Virus record (IMG/VR): IMGVR_UViG_3300042892_002240
Coordinates: 28,495-92,494 of that record
Strand: one strand, 5' to 3'
DNA from: a virus
Length of the DNA stretch: 64,000 nucleotides
Shown here: positions 57,731 to 64,000 of the stretch, in pieces
Position numbering within the stretch: the stretch's first letter is position 1
Layout: each line of letters begins with the position of its first letter
Notes under the pieces: model-generated
Told to the model about the DNA's origin: nothing
The model's database searches: none
What the model saw: the letters and a program-made list of their open reading frames with translations, nothing else
Program-made: the position numbers and the translations under genes

Positions 57731-57955
57731 ATGGACTTTAATGAGTGGCTTAAACTAGGTATGGAAAGCAATTGGTGTGGTCCGGTGGTCTGTGAGACCC
57801 ACGATGGCCTCCCAATGAGCGAGCAAGAGAACGAAGAGTTCTGGGAAAGCGACCCTTGCATCCATATTATTCGTCTCTATGAAGACGAAGACCACGCAAA
57901 AGCTGTTGAAGATGCACACTCTCCTTCAGTTTGGCGTAAACCTTATAGTCAATGA
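57731..57955 (+). CDS. Unknown small acidic protein
   Basis: This 74-residue protein begins MDFNEWLKLGMESNWCGPVV and has THDGLPMSEQENEEFWESDP. Trp- and Glu-rich, like many phage accessory proteins, with CIHIIRLYEDEDHAKAV. AAGGAGCAAGA precedes the ATG. Its stop overlaps the next start (ATGA). Confidence 0.55.
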   Translation: MDFNEWLKLGMESNWCGPVVCETHDGLPMSEQENEEFWESDPCIHIIRLYEDEDHAKAVEDAHSPSVWRKPYSQ

Positions 57956-58584
57956 CCAAAATCCATCACTTTTATCACGTCTATGCAGACGGTGATTGGC
58001 ATTTTAAGCTAAGTGATCACATTAGGGCGTTAAAAACTTACGGTTTGTACGAAAAACTTGAGTCTTTTAACATTGGCTGCGTTGGTTCTGATGAAAATTT
58101 CAATAATGTTGTTGCATTTTTACAAGAAAATGACATTAAATGCACAATTGTGGGTCATGCACACGCTGGTTGGGAGCAAATTACTCTAAACCACCTGTGG
58201 TTGCAGGCAAAAACACATCAAAATGATATATTTTTGTATTGCCACACTAAAGGCGCTGCAAATAACAGTGAATTAAATGAGTTATGGCGTAAAGGAATGA
58301 CTAGAAAGCTAGTTGTTGAGTGGGAACACTGTTTAACTTTGTTAGAACAAGGGCATTCTACTTTAGGGTGCCATTATTTCCCAGATAACCCAGATAATCC
58401 AAACCCATTTTGGGGTGGAAACTTCTGGTGGGCTACTGGGAGCCACATAAACCTATTAAAAATGTGTGGAAACAACAAAAGACACGAAGCAGAATCTTGG
58501 ATTGGCACAATTCATACGCATGAGGGTTACAAACCTGCAGGTGTTTGGAATGCACCTATAGCTTCACCTACTGAAGGGTATTAA
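57952..58584 (+). CDS. Glycosyltransferase-like protein
   Basis: This 210-residue protein has FYHVYADGDWHFKLSDHIRA, then NDIFLYCHTKGAANNSELNE and NPFWGGNFWWATGSHINLLK. The YCHTKG core and W-x-G-N-F-W-W-A motif resemble rhamnan-synthesis F / small sugar transferases. It lies tail-to-tail over the GT-B glycosyltransferase gene by 17 nt. Sugar addition to virion or DNA is a reasonable inference. Confidence 0.65.
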   Translation: MTKIHHFYHVYADGDWHFKLSDHIRALKTYGLYEKLESFNIGCVGSDENFNNVVAFLQENDIKCTIVGHAHAGWEQITLNHLWLQAKTHQNDIFLYCHTKGAANNSELNELWRKGMTRKLVVEWEHCLTLLEQGHSTLGCHYFPDNPDNPNPFWGGNFWWATGSHINLLKMCGNNKRHEAESWIGTIHTHEGYKPAGVWNAPIASPTEGY

Positions 58585-59662
58585 GGTGCTCAACCATGCG
58601 ATGCCCACATGTTTCTAATGAAAAATGATCTTCCATATCTTTTTTAGCCCGATTACCAAGCTTTTTAGCTTCTGATTGATTAAAGTACACGTATCTCATT
58701 GCGTGGGAAGCTTCGTTTACGTTTGGTTCGGCCCAGCGTGCGTCTGCTTGGTAGGGGAACGCGTTGGGTCCGGCAAATGTGTATTCCCAAGAAATAGGAA
58801 TTGAATTATTTTCCGTCATAAAATCCATGTTTCCTGAATACCCAGTAGCAATCACTGGTTTACCTAAGCACATAGCTTCCGAAATAGTTAATCCAAGGCC
58901 CTCTGACCGGTGTAACGACACATAGCAATCACATAGATTTCGTAACGCACTTACTTTAGAGTGATCAAAATGCTCATTAAAGAAAATAATGTCTTTGCGC
59001 CCTTCTGCGTAAGCCATTAAATCATTTAACTGCCCAGGGAAAACGTGCTCATTTACAGATTTAATGACAAGGATTGGCCCTTCATTTTCAATAAATGCTT
59101 GTTTAAAAGCCCTTATAACAGCTTGTGGGTTTTTTCGGGCAGTACTACTACAAAAATCAAATGTAAACAAAAACATAAATCGGTCATTATCTATGTTAAA
59201 AACGTCACGTTTTATTGATTCGTCTACCTCAGGGGGTAATAAAGGTAACGGCATATGCACAACTTTTACGTTTTCAGGAGCATACTTTGAAATTGTTTCT
59301 TGAATAAATTTAGTTGGTGCCCATAGTTCATTTACGTACTGGTAACCAACGTGGCAACGCTGTGGAAATTCTTCTAATTCCCAAAACCATTGACCAATAA
59401 CATACCTATTACGAAACGGGTCAGGACCAAAGGTGCGGTACACATCCGGCAATTCAGTTGCATTTACTGAAATGATGGCAGTATCGTGTTGCCAAACATT
59501 TTCTGTTGGAAAATAATGGTTATTTCTATGATTTGGAACTGTTGTTAACATTGTAGATACGGGGTAGTTAACACTACGAAGAGACCTTACAAGTAATCTT
59601 CCGGCTTCTGCTAATCCAAATTCCCCATTAAAAAACCCAATTGCGTCTACTCCAGGCAACAT
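58568..59662 (-). CDS. GT-B glycosyltransferase (family 4-like)
   Basis: The 364-residue protein has NGEFGLAEAGRLLVRSLRSV and ELWAPTKFIQETISKYAPEN at the N-terminal side. At the C-terminal side it has FLFTFDFCSSTARKNPQAVI, DIIFFNEHFDHSKVSALRNL, CYVSLHRSEGLGLTISEAMC and LGKPVIATGYSGNMDFM. The E-G-L-G-L-x-x-x-E motif is the GT4 donor site. It is the only leftward gene in this part. GGAGTAATAG precedes the ATG. Confidence 0.9.
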   Translation of the reverse strand: MLPGVDAIGFFNGEFGLAEAGRLLVRSLRSVNYPVSTMLTTVPNHRNNHYFPTENVWQHDTAIISVNATELPDVYRTFGPDPFRNRYVIGQWFWELEEFPQRCHVGYQYVNELWAPTKFIQETISKYAPENVKVVHMPLPLLPPEVDESIKRDVFNIDNDRFMFLFTFDFCSSTARKNPQAVIRAFKQAFIENEGPILVIKSVNEHVFPGQLNDLMAYAEGRKDIIFFNEHFDHSKVSALRNLCDCYVSLHRSEGLGLTISEAMCLGKPVIATGYSGNMDFMTENNSIPISWEYTFAGPNAFPYQADARWAEPNVNEASHAMRYVYFNQSEAKKLGNRAKKDMEDHFSLETCGHRMVEHLNTLQ

Positions 59663-59708
59663 CTATTACTCCTTAATAGGTCCCCTTGATACTACCGTAT
59701 CAACACTT

Positions 59709-59717
59709 TGGTATACT
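59709..59717 (+). promoter_or_regulatory. Extended -10 promoter, possibly leaderless
   Basis: TGG-TATACT is an extended -10. It lies 6 nt before the GTG at 59724, the spacing expected for a leaderless transcript of an actinobacterium. A hairpin-like TGATACtaccGTATCA lies just upstream at about 59684. Confidence 0.55.
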
Positions 59718-59723
59718 GAGCAA

Positions 59724-59882
59724 GTGTTACTAACTTATACCATCCACACTCAAATGATGCATGATGCACGCTCACAAGCGGTGCGTCGGGCAACATCTGA
59801 AGGTTGGAAGCGTGTGAGTGTTACGGCTGTCAAAAAAGTTGCAGACCAAACGTACGAAGTATCTGTCGTTCTATCAGTATAA
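59724..59882 (+). CDS. Small protein, dodecin-like in style
   Basis: GTG 59724 sits 6 nt after TATACT (leaderless start); ATG 59754 is an alternative. The 52-residue product has a strand, a helix DARSQAVRRATSEGWKRV, and two strands (VSVTAVKKV, TYEVSVVLSV). This beta-alpha-beta-beta order resembles dodecin-like small proteins. Its stop overlaps the next ATG. The family is uncertain. Confidence 0.55.
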   Translation: MLLTYTIHTQMMHDARSQAVRRATSEGWKRVSVTAVKKVADQTYEVSVVLSV

Positions 59883-60010
59883 TGTCAGATAGCAAATGTG
59901 ACACATCCACGCAGTGCGTGTACTGCGGTGGAGAAATGAAACCTGAACACGCTCATTACAAATGTAAAGATTGCGGGCAAAGAGACGCCTGCTGTGAAGG
60001 AGTATATTGA
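59882..60010 (+). CDS. 42-residue zinc-ribbon protein
   Basis: The start is ATG 59882, overlapping the previous stop. The product begins MSDSKCDTSTQCVYCGGEMK and continues with YKCKDCGQRDACCEGVY, giving CxxCG and CxxCG knuckles. It is followed with a 4-nt overlap by the secreted protein gene. A zinc ribbon is nearly certain; the role is unknown. Confidence 0.65.
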   Translation: MSDSKCDTSTQCVYCGGEMKPEHAHYKCKDCGQRDACCEGVY

Positions 60011-61299
60011 TAAGAAAAGCTTTCTGGAATATCATAAGTATCTCAAGATGGTCCCTCATAGCTTTATCAATATTTCCAATGTCAACAGCAAAAGCTGATG
60101 GCCAAATAACTATTACGGAAATTACCGACTTTTGGTTCTCCTACTCAGAACCAACTCAGTTTTTGGCACAAACATATCAGTCACCTGGATTTGAGTCAGA
60201 CCCACAACTTTGGTTATACAACGACGATACTGGGGAATTAATCATTTCTAATGACGATTACATCGGTCTTCAATCTAAAATTGACTTAGAGGTACCAGCA
60301 GGTAATTACCGCTTACGAGCAGGTACTTGTTGCTGGGAACCTAATGTATGGCGTGATGGAGTTGTTTGGAACATTCAATACGAATTGTCATACAATGGGT
60401 TGCAGAGTGATTCACCAACCACTACTATTCCAGAAACCACCACAACTGTACCGGAGACTACGACAACATGGGCCCCAACTACAACATCCACGGAACCGCC
60501 GACGACGAGTACTACTACTGCCCCAACAACGACTGTGCCTGTAACGGAAGTTCCAACCACCGTGGAAACGACAACTACGACTACGACAAGCACAACCTCG
60601 CTGCCGTTATCGGAGACTACGAGCACTACTGTTGCGGACACTGTGGCGCCTTCTACAATGCCTACGACGAGCCCATCTGTAACGACTGTGGAGCCCCCTC
60701 AAACTTCTCTGACTCCTACAACTACTTTAAGTCCCTTTTTCCCGACACCCCTGACGACCTTGCCGAACACTACGACAACATCTTTGGCTCCTACAACAAT
60801 TCCGGAGAATATAGAACCACCTATAACGACCGCACCTGAAGAAGAAATAGTAATACCTGATAACCCTACGCCAGAAGAAGTTAATGAATTAGCGGAAGAA
60901 CTAGTCTTGTCAATTGATGAGCTATCTGACGAAGAGATCACCAACCTAGTAGAATCTATAGATGTAAGTGAACTAACCGAGGAATCAATCTCCGCTGTTT
61001 TTAGCGAAGAAGTACTTAACGAACTATCTGATGACCAGGTTACAGAACTTATTGACGCAATCGTCCCAAGTGAATTGTCTGATGATCAGGCTTTGGCGCT
61101 TTCAGAAGCACTAACAGATGCCCCAGACAACGTAAAACAAGAGTTTGAGCAACAGCTTGATGTATTTGGTGGACAGTTTGATACTTATGTAGCAACTGGT
61201 TCCGCCGTCCCAGTAGGCGCACGACGAGTAATTGTAGCTGCGGCAGTAGCAGCTTTTGCCATGCCAGCCCCTTCTAGCTCCTCAAGGAAGCAACCATGA
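60007..61299 (+). CDS. Secreted Thr-rich protein with acidic repeat region
   Basis: The start is TTG 60007 after GAAGGAGTATA. Residues 1-31 look like a Sec signal peptide (LIALSIFPMSTAKA end). Residues about 32-130 form a strand-rich domain resembling pre-peptidase C-terminal-type domains (FLAQTYQSPGFESDPQLWLY, LEVPAGNYRLRAGTCCW). Residues about 138-280 are a Thr/Pro-rich linker. Residues about 285-385 hold repeats of the (E)LSD(D/E)(Q/E)(V/I/A) type. A hydrophobic VIVAAAVAAFAM with a basic end may be a membrane anchor. Such a protein would sit in or outside the host wall. A possible overlapping gene is at 60468-60839. Confidence 0.75.
   Translation: MIRKAFWNIISISRWSLIALSIFPMSTAKADGQITITEITDFWFSYSEPTQFLAQTYQSPGFESDPQLWLYNDDTGELIISNDDYIGLQSKIDLEVPAGNYRLRAGTCCWEPNVWRDGVVWNIQYELSYNGLQSDSPTTTIPETTTTVPETTTTWAPTTTSTEPPTTSTTTAPTTTVPVTEVPTTVETTTTTTTSTTSLPLSETTSTTVADTVAPSTMPTTSPSVTTVEPPQTSLTPTTTLSPFFPTPLTTLPNTTTTSLAPTTIPENIEPPITTAPEEEIVIPDNPTPEEVNELAEELVLSIDELSDEEITNLVESIDVSELTEESISAVFSEEVLNELSDDQVTELIDAIVPSELSDDQALALSEALTDAPDNVKQEFEQQLDVFGGQFDTYVATGSAVPVGARRVIVAAAVAAFAMPAPSSSSRKQP
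60468..60839 (+). CDS. Possible overprinted zinc-ribbon protein (different frame)
   Basis: Inside the Thr-rich part of the gene above, another frame reads 123 residues from ATG. It includes YYYCPNNDCACNG and the double knuckle CCGHCGAFYNAYDEPICNDC plus G, then a normal-looking acidic helical end (FPDTPDDLAEHYDNIFG). GGAG lies 12 nt before the ATG. The Thr-codon repeats force Tyr/His/Asn/Asp codons in this frame, so part of the composition is explained without selection. Listed as a hypothesis only. Confidence 0.3.
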   Translation: MGPNYNIHGTADDEYYYCPNNDCACNGSSNHRGNDNYDYDKHNLAAVIGDYEHYCCGHCGAFYNAYDEPICNDCGAPSNFSDSYNYFKSLFPDTPDDLAEHYDNIFGSYNNSGEYRTTYNDRT

Positions 61300-61484
61300 T
61301 TAAGAAATTCTTTAAAGAAACGTCCGCCCTCTCTTGGACCCTTGGTGGTACAGCTTTAGTACTTATTACACTTAGTGGCCCTACTAAAGTAATTGGTCTC
61401 TGGATTTCAGCATTTTCCCTAATTGTCCATTTCTTGGGCGTTCTCTTTAGTCCAGATGAAGAAAAGGAAGAGGATACAGAATGA
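61296..61484 (+). CDS. Small two-helix membrane protein
   Basis: This 62-residue protein has two transmembrane helices, LSWTLGGTALVLITLSG and VIGLWISAFSLIVHFLGVLF, with basic start and acidic tail. It overlaps the secreted protein stop. With the next three genes it forms a compact membrane-protein cassette that resembles a lysis or holin region. Confidence 0.6.
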   Translation: MIKKFFKETSALSWTLGGTALVLITLSGPTKVIGLWISAFSLIVHFLGVLFSPDEEKEEDTE

Positions 61485-61612
61485 AAAAAGTTGTACTATT
61501 GTTATTACTCTTAAGCGTATCCGCATGCACAGACAGATACAGGAACCCAGCAGATGACCCAAGAAACCAGACCACAACGATCAGTCCCATCACGGCGACG
61601 CCTCTCCCCTGA
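61481..61612 (+). CDS. 43-residue lipoprotein
   Basis: ATG 61481 overlaps the upstream stop (ATGA), with AAGGAAGAGG upstream. The product has a Lys-rich start, a hydrophobic stretch VVLLLLLLSVSAC (lipobox SVSAC), and a short polar, Thr/Pro-rich tail. The next gene overlaps its end in another frame. Size and overlap recall outer spanins (Rz1), but hosts without an outer membrane do not need them. An anchored small lipoprotein is sure enough; its role is not. Confidence 0.65.
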   Translation: MKKVVLLLLLLSVSACTDRYRNPADDPRNQTTTISPITATPLP

Positions 61613-61850
61613 CGAGATTGAAGCCAGAACACGGGCGGTTGTAATCATATGCTTAGTAAGCGTTTTATTAGGGAGTGTTGGAGCCCTGCTTTATTCTTTG
61701 ATTTTTGTTTATCAGCCGGCGGAGCAATCACCAAATGATGCGGCTTTTCTCAAGATCCTTGAGCCTCTTATGTTTAGCATTGGCGGCGCCCTTACTGGTT
61801 TGGCTGCTGGTCGTGCTATGTCTTCTGGCAAAAAAGAAGATGATGAGTGA
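61554..61850 (+). CDS. Holin-like membrane protein
   Basis: This 98-residue protein has an Arg-rich N-terminus (PQRSVPSRRRL), a first helix AVVIICLVSVLLGSVGALLY, and a second weaker helix LMFSIGGALTGLAAGRAM. The basic/acidic tail is SGKKEDDE. This looks like small class II holins of actinophages. It overlaps both neighbours. Confidence 0.6.
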   Translation: MTQETRPQRSVPSRRRLSPDEIEARTRAVVIICLVSVLLGSVGALLYSLIFVYQPAEQSPNDAAFLKILEPLMFSIGGALTGLAAGRAMSSGKKEDDE

Positions 61851-62101
61851 TGGAACCCATCTACATTCCCATCGCCGTGGCCCTTATTGGAGGGCCAGTA
61901 ATGTGGTTTCTAAGCCGTTTTGACAAACGGAACACAGAACAACACGGTGCAAACATGGAGATACTTGAAAGAGTAGAAACTAAACTTGACCGAATGGATG
62001 GGAAAGTAGATCGGGTAGACGAGAAGGTTGAACGGTTAGATAACCGTGTTACTAACCTTGAGTCCCCAAAAGCTACCGTTAGGCGCAAAAAGATAGCTTA
62101 A
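61847..62101 (+). CDS. Membrane protein with coiled coil
   Basis: This 84-residue protein has an N-terminal helix IYIPIAVALIGGPVMWFL, then a heptad-patterned coiled coil (LERVETKLDRMDGKVDRVDE, KVERLDNRVTNLE) and a basic tail. The topology is that of small phage membrane proteins beside holins in actinophages. It overlaps the previous stop by 4 nt. Confidence 0.65.
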   Translation: MMEPIYIPIAVALIGGPVMWFLSRFDKRNTEQHGANMEILERVETKLDRMDGKVDRVDEKVERLDNRVTNLESPKATVRRKKIA

Positions 62102-62120
62102 TTATTAAATTTCTATGAGT

Positions 62121-62132
62121 TAGAATGGTGCT
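62121..62132 (+). promoter_or_regulatory. Leaderless promoter candidate for the fibre genes
   Basis: TAGAAT (at about 62121) is followed by 6 nt and then ATG 62133. No ribosome-binding site lies between. The spacing is that of leaderless transcripts. The same arrangement is seen at 59712. Confidence 0.5.
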
Positions 62133-62870
62133 ATGACAACTACGGTTAACTACACAATCGAAAAGGGCATTTCATGGGAACGCCTTATTATTGTTCAAGA
62201 TGGCCGCACACGTCGAAATATCCGCCCCACCTCAGCAAGGGGCAGCATTAAAACTAGTACTACTGGTAGAAAAGAATTTACCATTACGTTTACAGCTGAA
62301 GGTGGCCTATTACTATGCCTTACAGAAGAAGAGACTGCAGACCTTCCTTCTGGAAACCTAGAGTTTGATGTTGTTGCTACATACGCTAAAAAAGCGCCGT
62401 ATTACGGAGCAAGCACCGAAATAACACGACCTGTTGCAAAGGGTACAATCACTGTTATCGGATTAGATAACATCACCCCGATGGAGGACACACAAGCAAT
62501 GGAAATCCGATTTAAACAACGTATTGATTTCCGCCGTACATTTACTTGGCGTGACTCTACAGACACTATTATCTCTGTACAAAATGCTTATATGCAGGCA
62601 AAAGACTCAACTGGAGCAACAGTCCTTGACCTCCGGTGGTACAGCACTAAGCCTAGCGAAGAAACAATTGTTGCTCTTACCGGAGCACGGCGTGGTTATT
62701 TGGCCCCAATTGCTGGTGCCACATTAGAAATGCACGTATCAGATAAGAACACAATCCCAGCAGGGGCATACCCATTTGACATGTTTGTACAAGATTCAGC
62801 AGGGGATTGGGATTGTCTCGCATCAGGAACAGTGGTTGTTGAAGCGGCAGTATCGGCTCCCCCCACATGA
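62133..62870 (+). CDS. Tail protein with duplicated strand-rich domain, BppU-like
   Basis: This 245-residue protein consists of two related halves: residues about 1-105 (YTIEKGISWERLIIVQD, FTITFTAEGGLLLCLTEEET) and about 120-240 (IRFKQRIDFRRTFTWRDSTD, YLAPIAGATLEMHVSDKNTI). The F-x-R-x-x-x-x-x-D and Y-x-x-x-x-Q pattern resembles the N-terminal domain of baseplate upper proteins. It opens the rightward fibre gene group. Confidence 0.6.
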   Translation: MTTTVNYTIEKGISWERLIIVQDGRTRRNIRPTSARGSIKTSTTGRKEFTITFTAEGGLLLCLTEEETADLPSGNLEFDVVATYAKKAPYYGASTEITRPVAKGTITVIGLDNITPMEDTQAMEIRFKQRIDFRRTFTWRDSTDTIISVQNAYMQAKDSTGATVLDLRWYSTKPSEETIVALTGARRGYLAPIAGATLEMHVSDKNTIPAGAYPFDMFVQDSAGDWDCLASGTVVVEAAVSAPPT

Positions 62871-63292
62871 CAACAGTAGAAGTAACTAAAAACCCAAGCA
62901 AATATGTAACGGTAACCAAAACATCTACAATCTCTACTGTTTCTAAGCCATTAGAAGGTGTATTAGAAGTACGAGACCCTGGTGTTGCTGGCCCACCCAA
63001 TACTCTTACAATCGGGACTGTTGTATCTGGGGCTGCGCCTGCGGTCTCAATTACTGGTATAGCCCCAACTCAAACAATTAACTTTGTATTACCAGTTGGT
63101 GGTAATTACACGCATACCCAATCAACAGCGTCTTCAACTTGGACAATTACCCACAACCTTGGCTTTAGCCCCGCAGTATCCGTAGTGGACAGCGGGGGTA
63201 ACCATGTTATAGGTGATGTAAACTATGTGTCGGTTAACGTTTTAACAGTTTCATTCTCAGCCCCATTTGGGGGTTCGGCTTACTTATCGTGA
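62867..63292 (+). CDS. Tail fibre protein with C-terminal fibre domain
   Basis: In this 141-residue protein the C-terminus has STWTITHNLGFSPAVSVVDS and GDVNYVSVNVLTVSFSAPFG, a small strand domain common in phage tail fibre tips and adhesins. The middle is Ala/Thr/Val-rich. It starts with an ATGA overlap to the gene above. Confidence 0.7.
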   Translation: MTTVEVTKNPSKYVTVTKTSTISTVSKPLEGVLEVRDPGVAGPPNTLTIGTVVSGAAPAVSITGIAPTQTINFVLPVGGNYTHTQSTASSTWTITHNLGFSPAVSVVDSGGNHVIGDVNYVSVNVLTVSFSAPFGGSAYLS

Positions 63293-63298
63293 GGTACC

Positions 63299-64000
63299 AT
63301 GTCTAAGTTTCTAAATAATCTTGATCTCAATGGCAATTCATTGTACAATGTTAGGTTACAAAACCTAGCTACGGCACCAGCAACCAGCGCAGCCGCAGGT
63401 GGTATCTACTACGATACCGTTGGTAACGTTATTAAGTTCCATAACGGGACATCTTGGATAACCGTATCAGTTGGTGGTCCAAACACTTACCAACCTCTTG
63501 ATGCTGACCTTACAGCTATTGCCGCGCTTACTGCTACCGAAGGCTTCCTCAGGACTAATGGTGCTGGAACTTGGACTGTTGACACCAACACCTACCTAAC
63601 CTCAAGTACTGGTGTAACCACGGTTAACGGTTCTAGTGGTGCTATTTCTAATGTGGCCCTAACTACTAATACTTTGGCACAATTTGCTGCTACTACGTCT
63701 TCCCAGCTAGCAGGGGTGATTTCAGACGAGACTGGTACTGGCGCGTTGGTTTTTGCTAACACCCCAACATTTGTTAGCCCTATTCTTGGTACTCCTACAT
63801 CAGGAACATTGACTAATGCAACTGGTCTCCCCATTACAACTGGTGTTTCTGGGCTTGGTACAGGTGTTGCTACGTTCCTGGCCACCCCGTCATCTGCCAA
63901 CTTGGCATCTGCAGTTACAGATGAAACTGGTTCTGGATTACTAGTTTTTGGTACCAGCCCTGCAATTACTACCTCCATTACTACTGGTAGTGCTTCTTTT
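63299..64000 (+). CDS. Tail fibre protein, 3' truncated by the window end
   Basis: The frame from ATG 63299 (after GAGGTACC) stays open to the end of the window (234 codons). It begins MSKFLNNLDLNGNSLYNVRL, has YYDTVGNVIKFHNGTSWITV, the start typical of phage side fibres. It then has repeats of (S/T)DETG(T/S)G(A/L)LVF...P(T/A) about 80 residues apart. This is the standard fibre shaft repeat. The receptor-binding tip lies outside the window. Confidence 0.85.
   Translation, partial: MSKFLNNLDLNGNSLYNVRLQNLATAPATSAAAGGIYYDTVGNVIKFHNGTSWITVSVGGPNTYQPLDADLTAIAALTATEGFLRTNGAGTWTVDTNTYLTSSTGVTTVNGSSGAISNVALTTNTLAQFAATTSSQLAGVISDETGTGALVFANTPTFVSPILGTPTSGTLTNATGLPITTGVSGLGTGVATFLATPSSANLASAVTDETGSGLLVFGTSPAITTSITTGSASF

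Noticed and set aside
61481-61612. Outer-membrane spanin
   Set aside because: The size and overlap fit an Rz1-like lipoprotein, but WhiB genes point to a host group without a typical outer membrane, so only lipoprotein is claimed.

Overview
The window is part of a tailed phage genome that probably infects an actinobacterium. Two WhiB-type proteins (a family confined to Actinobacteria and their phages), Thr-rich linkers in secreted proteins, and possible leaderless promoters (a TAnnnT box about 6 nt before a start codon) point that way. Base composition is moderate to AT-leaning by eye, which would suit low-GC aquatic actinobacteria; that last step is inference. The tail is contractile: a LysM protein, hub (gpD-like), OB-fold spike (gpV-like), gp25-like, gpJ-like and gpI-like baseplate genes follow in order. 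I recognised no terminase, portal, capsid, integrase or repressor, so those genes lie outside the window or are unrecognisable, and a lytic life style is only a guess.

Layout. 1-7.9 kb (+): baseplate and tail genes, closed by a strong bidirectional terminator. 8.0-8.9 kb (-): Dps-like ferritin and small Lys-rich proteins. 9.0-23.7 kb (+): a replication and recombination operon with a helix-turn-helix initiator carrying internal DNA repeats, DnaC-like loader, DnaB-like helicase, DnaG-like primase, SNF2 helicase, gp32-like ssDNA-binding protein, family A DNA polymerase, RecA, three PD-(D/E)XK-type nuclease candidates, and a SpoVS protein. 23.7-34.8 kb (+): a 1,382-residue apparently disordered protein and many small proteins of unknown role, a HAD-like protein and a possible TGT/DpdA-like barrel. 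34.8-37.7 kb (+): two WhiB genes, a lysozyme-like lipoprotein and a glycosyltransferase. 37.7-52.6 kb (-): a long leftward cluster of mostly small unknown genes, with an HNH protein, a KOW protein, a second SNF2 helicase, an Api92-like protein, a MoxR/VWA pair, tRNA-Arg(UCU) and two odd tRNA-like structures. 52.6-53.2 kb: a divergent intergenic region with four perfect DnaA boxes. 53.2-61.3 kb (+ except one gene): unknown genes, one with an HELGH motif, two glycosyltransferases and a secreted Thr-rich protein. 61.3-62.1 kb: small membrane proteins resembling a lysis cassette. 62.1-64 kb: tail fibre genes running off the window end.

Most interesting. (1) In the leftward cluster, nine gene groups are each preceded by a GGAC...GTCC hairpin or hairpin-like motif with a partly conserved AATCG loop and no U-run, usually just after a stop codon and 15-80 nt before the next start. 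This looks like RNA-level punctuation rather than terminators. (2) A four-copy palindromic DNA repeat inside the initiator gene has a 22-23 bp period that shifts reading frame, so the DNA rather than the protein repeats. (3) A 29-bp near-perfect inverted repeat encloses one small gene near 51.7 kb. (4) There are two aberrant tRNA-like elements around a highly structured spacer at 50.6-51.1 kb. (5) A possible zinc-ribbon gene is overprinted on the Thr-rich linker of the secreted protein at 60.5-60.8 kb.
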